NCBI RefSeq assembly: GCF_009604425.1
Contig: NZ_WEGI01000004.1
Span: 372,001-436,000, forward strand
Direction of reading: 5' to 3'
DNA from: Nocardia aurantia
GTDB lineage: Bacteria > Actinomycetota > Actinomycetes > Mycobacteriales > Mycobacteriaceae
DNA length: 64,000 bases
Shown here: piece after piece, positions 53,210 through 62,974 of the stretch
Layout of the letters: each line of letters begins with the position of its first letter
Position numbering within the stretch: position 1 is the first letter of the stretch
The notes under the pieces: model-generated
Database searches by the model: none
What the model was told of the DNA's origin: nothing
The model's input: the letters and a program-made list of their open reading frames with translations, nothing else
Position numbers and translations under genes: made by a program

Positions 53210-54277
53210 TCAGAACAGCGGGTCGGCGGGCAGGCGGCGGGAGTCGCCCGCGACCGGGGTGGCATAGGTGTAGTCGAACAGGCTCGACGGTTCGGGATGC
53301 GGGCTCGCGTCGGCGAAATCGACCGCGGCGGTTACCCGTTCGCGTACCTCGGCCTCGACCGCGGCGGCCGAGTCGTCGTCGAGCAGTCCGGCGGCGCGCA
53401 GCTCACCGGCGAAGCGTTCGATCGGATCGTGGGCCCGCGCCTCCGAAACCGTCTCGGCGGAGCGGTATTTCGCCGGGTCGACCACCGAATGGCCCTTGAG
53501 CCGGTAGCTGACCGCTTCCAGCACGGCGGGTTTGCCCTCGCGGCGCGCGCCCTCGATCAGTTCGGCGGCGGCGTCGCGGACGGCGAGCACGTCGGTGCCG
53601 TCGACGCGTTCACCGCGCATCCGGTAGGCGGCGGCGCGCTTGTACAGTTCCGGTTCCGCGGAGGACTTCTCGACGGTGGTGCCCATCCCGGTCTGGTTGT
53701 TCACCACCAGGAACACCACCGGCAGCCGCCACAGCGCGGCGATGTTCAGCGATTCGTGGAAGGCGCCGATATTCGTTGTGCCCTCGCCCATCTGGCACAC
53801 CACCACGTCGTCGCCGCCGCGGTAGTCGACGGCCAGCGCGGCGCCGACGGCCAGCGGCACCTGGCCGCCGACGATGGCGTAGCCGCCGAGCAGCCGAGTT
53901 TCGGTGTCGTACATGTGCATCGACCCGCCCCAGCCCTTGGAGGTGCCGGTGGCGCGCCCGTACAGTTCGGCCATCACCCGGCCGGGTTCGATGCCCTTGG
54001 CCAGCGCGTAGCCGTGCTCGCGGTAGTTGGTGAACAGGTAGTCCGTCGGCCGCATGGCGGCGCCGATGCCGACGACGGTGGCCTCCTCGCCGAGGTTGAG
54101 GTGGCAGTAGCCGCCGATCTTGGCCTGCTGGTAGCTCTGCGCGGTGCGCTCCTCGAAGCGCCGCACGAACAGCATGTCGCGGTACCAGCCGCGCAGGACG
54201 TCCGGGTTCTCGCCGGCGAACGGGGTTGTGCGCGTGGCCTCGTGGGCCGTCTCGCGGGGTGCGGTGCTGGTGGTCAT
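53210..54277 (-). CDS. pdhA: 2-oxoacid (pyruvate-type) dehydrogenase E1 alpha
   Basis: A 355-residue thiamine-diphosphate subunit: FVRRFEERTAQSYQQAKIGG, GTSKGWGGSMHMYD, GGYAIVGGQVPLAVGAALA, and the TPP motif MGEGTTNIGAFHESLN...VNNQ, where the usual GDG is GEG. RLKGHSVVDPAKYR matches the PdhA phosphorylation-loop region. Second gene of the operon. Confidence 0.92.
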   Translation of the reverse strand: MTTSTAPRETAHEATRTTPFAGENPDVLRGWYRDMLFVRRFEERTAQSYQQAKIGGYCHLNLGEEATVVGIGAAMRPTDYLFTNYREHGYALAKGIEPGRVMAELYGRATGTSKGWGGSMHMYDTETRLLGGYAIVGGQVPLAVGAALAVDYRGGDDVVVCQMGEGTTNIGAFHESLNIAALWRLPVVFLVVNNQTGMGTTVEKSSAEPELYKRAAAYRMRGERVDGTDVLAVRDAAAELIEGARREGKPAVLEAVSYRLKGHSVVDPAKYRSAETVSEARAHDPIERFAGELRAAGLLDDDSAAAVEAEVRERVTAAVDFADASPHPEPSSLFDYTYATPVAGDSRRLPADPLF

Positions 54278-54287
54278 CGCGATCTCC

Positions 54288-55739
54288 TCAGCGCTTACGC
54301 GGCGCGATGTGCAGGGGCATGCCGAGACCGGCCAGGGCCGTCTCCATGCCGATCTCGCCGAGGGTGGGGTGGGCGTGGATGGTGCCGGCGAGCTCGTCGA
54401 GCGTCGCTTCGAGCGAAATCGCCAGGGCGCCTTCGGTGATCAGGTCGCTGGCGGAGGGGCCGATGATGTGCACGCCGAGTACCTCGCCGTGCCGCTGTCC
54501 GGCCACGATCTTCACGAAACCCTCGGTCTCGCCGAAGGTCTTGGCGCGGCCCAGGGCCGCGAACGGGAATCTGGCGGTGACGATCTCGTGCCCGGCCTCG
54601 CGGGCGGCCGCCTCGGTGAGCCCGACGCTGGCGATCTCCGGATGGGTGAAGGTGGCCGCGGGGATCACCGCGTAGTCGATGTGCGCCGGATGTCCGGTGA
54701 TCACGTCGGCCGCGACGATGCCCTGATGCGAGGCGACGTGCGCGAGCAGCGCCTTGCCGGTGACGTCGCCGATCGCGTACACGTGCTCGACGCCGGTCCG
54801 CAGGCCCTCATCGACCGGAACGAAACCCCGTGCGTCGGTGGTGATTCCGGCGACATCCAGGCCGAGGTCGGCGGTGTTGGGCCGCCGGCCGACGCCCACC
54901 AGCACCACATCGGCGTCCAACTCGGCGGGTTTCGGGCCGCCGACGGTGACGCGCAGGCCGCCCGCGGTCTCGGCGATCGACTGCACCGTCGCGCCGGTCA
55001 GTACGGTGATGCCGCGCTTGCCGAACGAACGGTCCAGCGCCGCACCGATTTCCGCGTCCTCGACGGGGACGAGCCGATCCTGCATCTCGACGATCGTGAC
55101 CTCGGCGCCGAAGGTGTGGAACAGGCTGGCCCACTCCGCGCCGACGGCGCTGCCGCCGACGATCACCACCCGGCCCGGCACCTCGGTCAGCCCGAACGCG
55201 CCGTCGGAGGTGATCACGCCCGGCAGGTCGGCGCCCGGAATCGGCAGCCGGGCCGGTACCGAACCGGTGGCGACGACGACATCCCGCGCCTCGATCCGCC
55301 GGAGGGCGGTGGTCGGGGCGGCCGCGTAGCGCGGTCCGCCGGGGAAGATCGGTGACGGCCCGGCCTCGGACACCTCGACGGAGGTCGGACCGGTGAACCG
55401 CGCGTGCCCCTCGATCACCGTGACGCCGTTGGCCTTCAGCAGTCCGGCGACCCCGTCGGTGAGTTCCTTGACGATGCCGTCCTTGCGCTGGCGCACGGCC
55501 CCGAAGTCGTACCGGACGTTGTCCGCGTATACGCCGAATTCGGCTGCGGCGGTGACGGTGTGGAAGACCTCGGCGGACCGCAGCATCGCCTTGGTGGGGA
55601 TGCAGCCCCAGTTCAGGCAGACCCCGCCGGGCCGCTCCTTCTCCACCAGGCCCACCGACAGCCCGCGCTGGGCCGCCCGGATGGCGGCGACATAGCCACC
55701 CGGCCCGCCACCGATCACCAGCAGATCGAAATCCGGCAC
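54288..55739 (-). CDS. lpdA: Dihydrolipoyl dehydrogenase (E3)
   Basis: A 483-residue flavoprotein disulfide reductase. LLVIGGGPGGYVAAIRAAQ binds FAD, GGVCLNWGCIPTKA contains the redox-active disulfide, VVIVGGSAVGAEWASLF binds NAD, YAIGDVTGKALLAHVA and the C-terminal TIHAHPTLGE provide the His-Glu base. GTG start at 55739. First gene of the four-gene 2-oxoacid dehydrogenase operon. Confidence 0.93.
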   Translation of the reverse strand: MPDFDLLVIGGGPGGYVAAIRAAQRGLSVGLVEKERPGGVCLNWGCIPTKAMLRSAEVFHTVTAAAEFGVYADNVRYDFGAVRQRKDGIVKELTDGVAGLLKANGVTVIEGHARFTGPTSVEVSEAGPSPIFPGGPRYAAAPTTALRRIEARDVVVATGSVPARLPIPGADLPGVITSDGAFGLTEVPGRVVIVGGSAVGAEWASLFHTFGAEVTIVEMQDRLVPVEDAEIGAALDRSFGKRGITVLTGATVQSIAETAGGLRVTVGGPKPAELDADVVLVGVGRRPNTADLGLDVAGITTDARGFVPVDEGLRTGVEHVYAIGDVTGKALLAHVASHQGIVAADVITGHPAHIDYAVIPAATFTHPEIASVGLTEAAAREAGHEIVTARFPFAALGRAKTFGETEGFVKIVAGQRHGEVLGVHIIGPSASDLITEGALAISLEATLDELAGTIHAHPTLGEIGMETALAGLGMPLHIAPRKR

Positions 55740-56149
55740 TCGTGGTGCTCCTCAGTCTCGAACGGAAACCGTGCGCCGGGTACGGCACAGGTCGTCGACA
55801 CGAGTCTTGCGCGTACTCGCAGCACAATCAAGCGCCGGAAAGCCCAGCGATCAGCCGACAAGATTGTGCACGGAGCCCAATCAGGCACCGGGTAGCCCGC
55901 AGCCGGGTCCGCGGTCGCACACGGCCGCGCGGGCACCCCTCAATCCTGATCGCGCGCCGATTGCTCGAACTGGTCGAATGACCGTGCCGGAAAACTCGGG
56001 ACGAAATTTTCGGGCTCGAAGAATCGGTGCGGAATGTGTGCGAACGGGTAGCCGAGTATGAAGGGTTCCCACGAGGTGGGCTACACTACGGAAGATGTTC
56101 TCGCGGTAAAGAGTTGTGGCAGCAATCGTTATCGAGGGAGGGCTTTCTG
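55740..56149. other. 410-bp divergent promoter region
   Basis: Between lpdA and the flavodoxin-like gene. Short frames are not protein-like. A possible -10 TACACT lies about 56083 upstream of the flavodoxin-like gene, without a good -35. No operator stands out. Confidence 0.4.
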
Positions 56150-56782
56150 ATGGGACAATTGTCGGCCAGGGTAGCGGTCGCCTATCACACCGGAAAAGGG
56201 CACACCGGCAGCCTGGCCGAGGCCGTCGCGGAGGGCGCGGGCGATATTCCCGGCACCGGCGTCGACCTCGTTCCGGTCGGGCAGATGGACGATCGGAACT
56301 GGGATGTGCTCGATGCCGCGGACGCGATCGTATTCGGCTCGCCCACCTATATGGGTGGCAGCAGCGCCACCTTCCGGGAATTCGCCGAATCGACGAGTGG
56401 GATTTTCGCCGACAACATGCGCTGGCGGGACAAGATAGCCGCCGGATTCACCGTCGGCGGTTCCATGAGCGGCGACAAATTACAGACGCTCACGCAGATG
56501 GCGATCTTCGCGGCCCAGCACGGCATGATCTGGGTCGGGCTCGATGTCTACTGCGGCTGGAACAGTTCCGCGGGTGGTCCGGAGCAGGTCAACCGGATCG
56601 GCAGCTGGCTCGGCGTCATGGCGCAGGCCAACGTGGATCAGGGTCCCGACACGGCACCCCCGGCCAGCGACCTGCGCACGGGCGCCCTCCTGGGCAGGCG
56701 GGTCGCCGATCTGGCGCATCTGCACGCCCACGGGCGCGCCGGATACGTGGCCGGGCGGGTGCCGGTCAATTCGGGGATGTGA
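56150..56782 (+). CDS. WrbA/flavodoxin-like FMN protein
   Basis: A 210-residue flavodoxin-fold protein: VAYHTGKGHTGSLAEAVAEG binds the FMN phosphate, VFGSPTYMGGSSATFREFAE and FTVGGSMSGDKLQTL cover the isoalloxazine loops. GGGAGG precedes ATG 56150. It is close to NAD(P)H:quinone oxidoreductase type IV (WrbA) proteins. Probably a two-electron quinone reductase protecting from redox cycling; this is of interest near a phenazine locus, but no direct link is shown. Confidence 0.85.
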   Translation: MGQLSARVAVAYHTGKGHTGSLAEAVAEGAGDIPGTGVDLVPVGQMDDRNWDVLDAADAIVFGSPTYMGGSSATFREFAESTSGIFADNMRWRDKIAAGFTVGGSMSGDKLQTLTQMAIFAAQHGMIWVGLDVYCGWNSSAGGPEQVNRIGSWLGVMAQANVDQGPDTAPPASDLRTGALLGRRVADLAHLHAHGRAGYVAGRVPVNSGM

Positions 56783-56791
56783 TCGCCCGTT

Positions 56792-57895
56792 TCAGGCGCG
56801 CAGGGCGTGCAGCCGCGCGGTCGCCGCTTTCAGATGCCGATGGACCGCGGCCGGATTGATGCCCCGGTAGGTGTCGGCGAGGATGGCCTTGTCCTCGCCG
56901 GTCACCGCGGGGTGCCGCAGTACCCGTTGATACGGTGTCGCGGTGTCGTACCGGCGGCCGTGCGCGGTGCCGACCAGTCGCTGTTGCGGGTGGAAATAAT
57001 TGGTCAGCATCGAACGGTCGATCCAGATCTCGTCGCACAGGGCCAGTTCTCCCGGGAAAGGTCGCTGCTGCGCGAGCGGTGGCGGCAATTCGCAGCTGGT
57101 GGCCATCCGGGAACGCGCGAATGTCAGCCGGCGCTGCCGGCACCAGGCCAGCAGGACGGCGTCCGCCTCCCGGCCGCAGTCGATCGAGCCGAGGCCCAGG
57201 ATCGGGAACGGCAGGATCCGCGCGATGTCCTCCACCGCGGCCGCCGCCTGCGCGGGCGCGCCCAGCGCGCGGCTCTCGGTCCAGCCGGTGGCGATGTCGG
57301 TGACGGTGAGGGTGCGGCTGCGGCCCTCGTGGGCCATGGTCACCCGGGCGAAGCCGGGCTGGGTGTGGTCCCAGCCGTTCCAGGTGAGCGCGGTGAGATC
57401 GTCGCGCACCGTGGGGGCCAGCCGGATCTTGCGGCTGGGGGCGGGTGGGTGCCGGCGCCGCTCGTCGGCGAGCCGGCGGTCGATCGTGGCCGGCGACATC
57501 TCCCCGAGCAGGTCCGCGGTGCGATCGTCGATGCCGAGTTCCCCGTGGCGGCGCAGGACCGCGACCAGTTCCGGCAGGATCGGCGCGAGCCGTTTGCCGG
57601 CCGGCTGGTCCAGGATCGTCCAGCAGAATTGCAGGGCGTCGACCACTTTCCCGTCGTATTTCACGTGGTCGGCGCCGGCGCGGGTGGGTACGGATTCCTG
57701 CTGGGTGGCGTTGCTCAGGGCCTTGCGGGCGTGATTACGGTGCCAGCCGGTGGCGGCGCAGACCTGATTCAGAATGCGGGTCTTCTCCAGCTTGTCGGCA
57801 CGTGCGTATGTGCTTGCGAATGAGCGGGTGAGTGCCTTCCGCTCGGCAAGGGTCATCGCCGGTGATATGGTCAGAATATCCATGGAGTCGCGCAT
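56792..57895 (-). CDS. ISNCY-like transposase relative, probably inactive
   Basis: A 367-residue protein resembling ISNCY/IS1202-type integrase-core transposases: an N-terminal HTH part (ATGWHRNHARKALSN), VTDIATGWTESRAL where the first catalytic Asp belongs, and ILGLGSIDCGREADAVLLAW where the DNGxEF motif is replaced by DCGRE. The third catalytic segment (KN...EQKN) is absent. No terminal inverted repeats were found around it. It is either a decaying or a domesticated transposase. Confidence 0.7.
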   Translation of the reverse strand: MRDSMDILTISPAMTLAERKALTRSFASTYARADKLEKTRILNQVCAATGWHRNHARKALSNATQQESVPTRAGADHVKYDGKVVDALQFCWTILDQPAGKRLAPILPELVAVLRRHGELGIDDRTADLLGEMSPATIDRRLADERRRHPPAPSRKIRLAPTVRDDLTALTWNGWDHTQPGFARVTMAHEGRSRTLTVTDIATGWTESRALGAPAQAAAAVEDIARILPFPILGLGSIDCGREADAVLLAWCRQRRLTFARSRMATSCELPPPLAQQRPFPGELALCDEIWIDRSMLTNYFHPQQRLVGTAHGRRYDTATPYQRVLRHPAVTGEDKAILADTYRGINPAAVHRHLKAATARLHALRA

Positions 57896-58165
57896 GGTTG
57901 CAGCCCTCGTGTATTTATTCCGAAAGTCCTGCTCCGGCCGTGCGGCCACGCGCTCGCGCAACACTGCGGGAGCCCCCGGCGGAAAACCGGGATCCATGAG
58001 CCGTAGTGAGCCTAATTTTGTTGTAACCGCGTGTCAACAATTTTTCGACTGTGAGAAGACGCACGGAGTTGACGTGTCAAAGGAGCTGGAAAAGGACCGA
58101 ATGTACAATTTTGGGGCCCCGAATCGAACCGCTGGTACAGCAATTCGGGGCGGCCACGGTGATCG

Positions 58166-58399
58166 TCACCGGGTGTTTCTGCACAGCACCTCGTAGGCGC
58201 GTACCGCGTCTTCGGGAAATACCAGCACCTGGACCCGGCCGCCCCACGTCGCCGGGCGCCGGGACGGACCGGAGGTTGCCCGTATCCCGTTGCGGCGCAG
58301 CAGCTTCCGGACGACATCGGCGGCCCGGTCGTCGGTCACGGTGGCGGCGGCGACGAGCAGCCCGTACTCGCCGCCGCGCGCCGAACTCGAGAACTTCAT
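58166..58399 (-). CDS. 77-residue protein downstream of qcrB
   Basis: MKFSSSARGGEYGLLVAAAT then ADVVRKLLRRNGIRATSG and VQVLVFPEDAVRAYEVLCRN: an alpha/beta fold like the small DUF2007/ferredoxin-like signal proteins. The ATG lies 5 bases past the stop of the cytochrome b gene in the same direction, so it is co-transcribed. Function unknown. Confidence 0.65.
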   Translation of the reverse strand: MKFSSSARGGEYGLLVAAATVTDDRAADVVRKLLRRNGIRATSGPSRRPATWGGRVQVLVFPEDAVRAYEVLCRNTR

Positions 58400-58403
58400 C
58401 GGC

Positions 58404-60029
58404 TCACGAATTCCGGTCCTGATACTCGTTCAGGACGGCCAGTTGTGCCTGCTCGCCGTGCCTTTCGTGCTGCTCGAGCACCTCCGCCTCGGCCGCGGGG
58501 TCGGCGCGGAGGAAGGTACCGCCGCCGGGACGGCCGGCGAAACCCAACTCGTTCATCTTCTTCGGCACCTTCGCCCCCTGGTATTCCAGCGGCACGGGGT
58601 GGCCGTGCTCGTCGACCGGGCCCAGCGACTGGTGCACCTCGATGTACGCACCGTGCGGCAGCCGCTTGATCAGGCCCGTCTCGATGCCGTGGGACAGCAC
58701 CGACCGGTCACTGCGCTGCAGGCCCAGGCACATTCGGTAGGCGAGGTAGTACGCCACCGGCGGCGCCACGAGCAGTCCGACCCGCCCGATCCAGGTCATG
58801 GCATTGAGCGAGATGTCGAACTTCAACGCGAGGACGTCGTTGACACAGGACAGCGTCAGCACCACGTAGAACGCGATGGCCATGGCGCCGATTCCGGTGC
58901 GTACCGGCACATCTCGCGGTCGCTGCAGCAGGTTGTGGATCGCGGTGTCGTGGGTCAGTCGCCGCTCGATCGACGGGTACATCACCAGCACCGTGAACAC
59001 CAGCCCCATGATCACCGCCACCCAGAAGGCCGCGGGAATCGTGTACGGCCCCAGGTAGATCTCCCACGCGGGCAGCAGCCGGGCCAGGCCGTCCGTCCAC
59101 ATCATGTAGAAGTCCGGCTGCGAACCCGCCGACACCTGTGCCGGGTTGTACGGGCCGAAGTCCCAGATCGGATTGATCTGCAGCACACCGCCCATCACCG
59201 CCACGGTGCCGAGCGTGAACATGAAGAACGCGCCCTGGTCGGCGGCGAACACCGGCACGATGCGCGAGCCGACCACGTTCTTCTCGGTCCGCCCGGGACC
59301 CGGATACTGGGTGTGCTTCTGATACCAGACGAGCGCCACATGCGCGGCGATCAACGCCAGCATGATCCCGGGGATCAGCAGTACATGGGCGATGTACAGC
59401 CGCGGGATGATGACGGTGCCCGGGAACTCCCCGCCGAAAAGCAGCCAGTGCAACCAGGTTCCGATCACCGGCACGGCCATGGTGATCCCGCCCAGCGGCG
59501 ACCGCAGCCCCGTGCCGGACAGCAGATCGTCCGGCAGCGAATAACCGAAGAAGCCCTCGAACATGGCCAGGATCAACAGGATCGAGCCGATGGTCCAGTT
59601 CCCCTCGCGCGGCTTACGGAACGCGCCGGTGAAGAAGATCCGGAACAGATGCAGGATCATCGAGGCCGCGAAAAGCAGTGCGGTCCAGTGGTGTACCTGC
59701 CGGATGAACAGCCCGCCGCGCACCTCGAACGTGATGTTCAGCGCCGTCTCGTAGGCCCGCGACATCGTGACGCCGCGCAACGGCTGATAGGAGCCGTTGT
59801 AGACCGTGTCGCTCATCGACGGGTCGAAGTACAGGGAGAGATAGATTCCCGACAGGATCAGGATGATGAACGAGTACAACGCGATCTCGCCGAGCAGGAA
59901 CGACCAGTGGGTCGGGAAGACCTTGTTGATCGACCGCTTGACGAACGGCGCCATCCGGTACCGGGAGTCCGCCTCCCGCGCGGCGTGCGCCGCGCGGGAA
60001 ACGGATCCGGCCTGTGCCGGGGCACTCAT
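58404..60029 (-). CDS. qcrB: Cytochrome b subunit of the bc1 complex (solitary QcrB)
   Basis: A 541-residue actinobacterial-type cytochrome b. Transmembrane helices carry the heme ligands in [20 protein letters not shown] (His113/114 and His127) and [20 protein letters not shown] (His215, His230); [11 protein letters not shown] and [17 protein letters not shown] occupy the quinol sites. The C-terminal extension is also actinobacterial. No qcrA, qcrC or ctaE gene is nearby, so this is an extra copy outside the usual operon. Its ATG overlaps the stop of the ABM gene by one base (TAATG). Confidence 0.92.
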   Translation of the reverse strand: MSAPAQAGSVSRAAHAAREADSRYRMAPFVKRSINKVFPTHWSFLLGEIALYSFIILILSGIYLSLYFDPSMSDTVYNGSYQPLRGVTMSRAYETALNITFEVRGGLFIRQVHHWTALLFAASMILHLFRIFFTGAFRKPREGNWTIGSILLILAMFEGFFGYSLPDDLLSGTGLRSPLGGITMAVPVIGTWLHWLLFGGEFPGTVIIPRLYIAHVLLIPGIMLALIAAHVALVWYQKHTQYPGPGRTEKNVVGSRIVPVFAADQGAFFMFTLGTVAVMGGVLQINPIWDFGPYNPAQVSAGSQPDFYMMWTDGLARLLPAWEIYLGPYTIPAAFWVAVIMGLVFTVLVMYPSIERRLTHDTAIHNLLQRPRDVPVRTGIGAMAIAFYVVLTLSCVNDVLALKFDISLNAMTWIGRVGLLVAPPVAYYLAYRMCLGLQRSDRSVLSHGIETGLIKRLPHGAYIEVHQSLGPVDEHGHPVPLEYQGAKVPKKMNELGFAGRPGGGTFLRADPAAEAEVLEQHERHGEQAQLAVLNEYQDRNS

Positions 60030-60334
60030 TACGCCGGCTCGCCCTTGAACTCGGAGACGATCTTGTAGACACCCGGGCTGGGCTTGCCCAGGGCGGCCGT
60101 CCGCTTCGCGAACTCCTGCGCCGCCGGGTCGCCCATGGTGGCCTTCGCGTCGTCCGGGCTCGCCCACTGCGCCAGGTTGATCACCTTGCTGCCGTCGACG
60201 CTGGCGAACAGCGTCACCGAGACGAAACCCGGGCGGTGCCGGATGACCGTCTCCGTGGCCTCGTTGAGCAGCTCGATCAATTCCTTCTGCTTGGCCGGGT
60301 CGACCTCGATGACATTGAAGAAGTTGGCGGTCAT
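60029..60334 (-). CDS. ABM-family small monooxygenase
   Basis: A 101-residue dimeric alpha/beta-barrel protein of the antibiotic biosynthesis monooxygenase family: [40 protein letters not shown] and [26 protein letters not shown] precedes ATG 60334. Members oxidise aromatic anthrone-like or heme substrates without cofactor. It is coupled with the solitary qcrB gene and divergent from an ECF41 sigma gene. Confidence 0.85.
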   Translation of the reverse strand: MTANFFNVIEVDPAKQKELIELLNEATETVIRHRPGFVSVTLFASVDGSKVINLAQWASPDDAKATMGDPAAQEFAKRTAALGKPSPGVYKIVSEFKGEPA

Positions 60335-60488
60335 ATGCGGTTTCCTCCTGATTCGACGGTGTCCGTGTGGTCCGGACCGGGCCCGCGCCGGGCTCGGTTG
60401 ATCCGGCTCCACTGCTCATGACGACGCAGCGCGCAAGAATGTCTGGTGCCGCGGCAGACGTTCCCGTGACCTGTGTCGTCTACTGGAT

Positions 60489-61439
60489 ATGAGTGCTTCA
60501 CCCGAGCGAGGACCGGACCGGGAGGACGCCGTGGACGACACCGTGCCGGACGACCTGCACGCCGTGGCCCAGGAGCGGCGGGCCCTGATGAACCTCGGCT
60601 ATCGGCTGCTCGGCTCGGTCGCCGACGCCGAGGACGCCGTCCAGGAGACCTATCTGCGCTGGTACAAACTCACCGAGGCCGGCCGGCAGGAGATCGAGTC
60701 GCCGATGGGCTGGCTGATGACGACGGCCGGCCGGGTCTGCCTCGACATGCTCGGCTCGGCGCGGGCCCGGCGCGAGCGCTACGTGGGGGAGTGGCTGCCC
60801 GAGCCGTTACCCGATCCGGGGCGCTGGACCAGCCACAAACCCGCGGACGACACCACCGATCCGGCCGACCAGGTCACCCTGGACGAATCGGTGGCGATGG
60901 CGCTGCTGCTGGTCCTGGAGGGGATGACCCCCGCCGAGCGGGTCGCGTTCGTGCTGCACGACGTGTTCCAGTACCGGTTCACCGAGATCGCCGACATCGT
61001 CGGCCGCTCGCCGGGCGCGTGCCGCCAGCTGGCCTCCTCGGCACGCCGGCGGGTGGACACCGCGCGGGTGGTCGACGCGCCGCCACAGCAGCGGGCCTCG
61101 CTGGCAGGCGCGTTCCGGGCGGCCTGGCAGACCGGTGATCTCGCCGAGCTGGTCCGGCTGCTCGATCCGCAGGCCACGGCGGTCACCGACGGCGGCGGGC
61201 TGGTCAGCGCCTCGATCGAGCCGATCGTCGGCGCGCCGGCGGTGGCCCGGTTCTTCCTGGACGTCTTCGGGCGGCAGCCGGATCTGCTGGTCGAGGAGGC
61301 GCTGGTCAACGGCGAACCGGGCCTGGTCGCCCACGCGGCGGGCGAGGTGCTCGCGGTCATTTCGCTGGGCGTCACCGACGGCCGGATCGACCGGATCTGG
61401 GTCGTCCGCAACCCGGAGAAGCTGGCGGCCTGGAACTGA
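60489..61439 (+). CDS. ECF41-type RNA polymerase sigma factor
   Basis: A 316-residue ECF sigma factor with region 2 (LGYRLLGSVADAEDAVQETY and DMLGSARARRE), region 4 (RVAFVLHDVFQYRFTEIADI and GACRQLASSARRR) and the SnoaL-like ECF41 extension (about 190-316). It is divergent from the ABM-qcrB operon, its likely target by analogy with other ECF41 loci. I could not find a matching TGTCACA-N16-CGTC promoter there. Second ECF41 gene in this window. Confidence 0.9.
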   Translation: MSASPERGPDREDAVDDTVPDDLHAVAQERRALMNLGYRLLGSVADAEDAVQETYLRWYKLTEAGRQEIESPMGWLMTTAGRVCLDMLGSARARRERYVGEWLPEPLPDPGRWTSHKPADDTTDPADQVTLDESVAMALLLVLEGMTPAERVAFVLHDVFQYRFTEIADIVGRSPGACRQLASSARRRVDTARVVDAPPQQRASLAGAFRAAWQTGDLAELVRLLDPQATAVTDGGGLVSASIEPIVGAPAVARFFLDVFGRQPDLLVEEALVNGEPGLVAHAAGEVLAVISLGVTDGRIDRIWVVRNPEKLAAWN

Positions 61440-61496
61440 TTTCGCGACGGCCCAGCACGGTGATGCGGCCGACCGGGCCCGGCCCCGGAACAGCGA

Positions 61497-61522
61497 TGGC
61501 GGCCGGGAGTCCCCGGCCGCCA
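61497..61522. terminator. Terminator hairpin, 11-bp stem
   Basis: TGGCGGCCGGG and CCCGGCCGCCA flank AGTC between the convergent ECF41 sigma and phzS-like genes. Confidence 0.75.
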
Positions 61523-61537
61523 CCATGTTTCGCCGCA

Positions 61538-62755
61538 TCAGCGTTGTTCGTGCTCCTCCTGCTGGGCGCGCACATGCCCGCCGACCCGGCTGCCGACCAG
61601 TGATTCGACCGTCGTCCGGTAGTCGCGGGTGATGGCGGCGAGCCGGGACGACACCTCCGCCTCGGGCCGGCCCGCGACGGCCCGCTCCTTGCGGTCCATG
61701 GACCGGTTGGCGCGCACGATCGCGGTGGTCGCCGGGATCCGGATCGACTCGTAGCGGCGCAGGCCCGTGACCAGGTCCTCGTCGCGGGTGAGTTCGTCCG
61801 CGAGGACGATCGCGTCGACGATCGCCTGGGACGCGCCGTTGGCGCCGATCGGGTACATCGGGTGCGCCGCGTCGCCGAGCAGCGTGACCCGGCCGTATCC
61901 CCAGCTCTCCAGCGGCTCCCGGTCCGCCATCGGATACCGGAGGATCTCGCGGCAGTGGGTAAGCACCGCCGTCAGGTCCAGCCAGCCGAGATCCCAGTGC
62001 GCGAACCGCGGCAGCACCTCGGCGAGCGGATCGCCGTCGGTCCGGCCGGCGGGGCCGGCGGCCAGGCACACCCAATTCAATAGTGCGCGACCACGTTCGG
62101 CGTGCGGCCGCGAGCACGGGTAGGCGATGAGCCGGTTGCCCTGCTCGTCGGATCCGATGATCATGGTGCGCCCGTCCAGGAAGCCCGGCAGTTCGGTGAC
62201 CCCACGCCACATTCCGACGTCGGAGTGCACCACCGGCGGGCCGGCCGGATGCAGGCGCGCCCGGACCGCGGAGTGCAGGCCGTCCGCGCCGACCAGCACG
62301 TCGGCCTCGTGCACCGCGTCGCCGGCGTGGACGCGGACCGAACCCGGGCCGGGTTGGAAGGCGCGCAGCGGTTCACCGGTGCGCACGGCGTCCGGCCCGA
62401 GCCGGTCGCGGACCGTCCGCAACAGCAGCATCTGCAACTCGCCTCGATGAATCGAATACTGCGGGAAGGGATTTCCGGCGTCGATGCCGCGCGGCTCGCT
62501 CCACAGCGTGGCGCCCCGGTGGTCCACGTACCGGTGCGCCCGGGTGGCGATGCCGTTGTCGGACAAGGCCGTACCGAGCCCCAGCCCGGTGAGCTCGCCG
62601 ACCGCGGCCGGCTGGATGTTGATGCCCACGCCCAGCGGCCGGATCTCGGGGGCGGCCTCCAGCACGGTGACGCGGTGGCCGCGAGCGTGCAGCGCCAGGG
62701 CGGCGGTCAGTCCGCCGATGCCGGCGCCGGCGATCACGATGGTCGATGTCGTCAT
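61538..62755 (-). CDS. phzS: PhzS-like FAD-dependent phenazine monooxygenase
   Basis: A 405-residue flavoprotein monooxygenase. IVIAGAGIGGLTAALALHAR and GADGLHSAVRARLHP bind FAD, VTLLGDAAHPMYPIGANGAS contains the GD motif. RPLGVGINIQPAAV, LWSEPRGIDAGNPFPQYSIH and RGELQMLLL are almost identical in pattern to pyocyanin enzyme PhzS of Pseudomonas. PhzS hydroxylates phenazine-1-carboxylate derivatives with decarboxylation, giving 1-hydroxyphenazine or pyocyanin. It is divergent from a phzB homologue, so it belongs to the locus. Confidence 0.9.
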   Translation of the reverse strand: MTTSTIVIAGAGIGGLTAALALHARGHRVTVLEAAPEIRPLGVGINIQPAAVGELTGLGLGTALSDNGIATRAHRYVDHRGATLWSEPRGIDAGNPFPQYSIHRGELQMLLLRTVRDRLGPDAVRTGEPLRAFQPGPGSVRVHAGDAVHEADVLVGADGLHSAVRARLHPAGPPVVHSDVGMWRGVTELPGFLDGRTMIIGSDEQGNRLIAYPCSRPHAERGRALLNWVCLAAGPAGRTDGDPLAEVLPRFAHWDLGWLDLTAVLTHCREILRYPMADREPLESWGYGRVTLLGDAAHPMYPIGANGASQAIVDAIVLADELTRDEDLVTGLRRYESIRIPATTAIVRANRSMDRKERAVAGRPEAEVSSRLAAITRDYRTTVESLVGSRVGGHVRAQQEEHEQR

Positions 62756-62770
62756 GGGAATTTCCGCCTT

Positions 62771-62781
62771 TTTACAGTAAA
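62771..62781. promoter_or_regulatory. TTTAC-A-GTAAA palindrome in phz intergenic region
   Basis: A perfect 11-bp palindrome 16 bases upstream of the phzS-like start, within the 219-bp divergent region with phzB. Possible operator; the AT-rich patch may instead be a promoter. Confidence 0.4.
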
Positions 62782-62974
62782 GGACGCCGAAAACATACTG
62801 TGCGTATGCGTGAGCGGCAATATCTTCGGTGACTCACGCGCGGTGCGCGCATCCGCTGGGAATATCCGCTCATTTCAGGTGAGGCAACGGCACATTGAGC
62901 ACCGGCTGAACCGTTGTTACCATTTCGTTTCGTCGGGATGTAAGCGCCGTGCAATCGAATGCCGAGGAGCGCAC

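Noticed and set aside
60335..60488. ECF41 promoter for the ABM-qcrB operon
   Set aside because: GACG and 16-base spacing exist on the minus strand, but the -35 position matches only 3 of 7 consensus bases.
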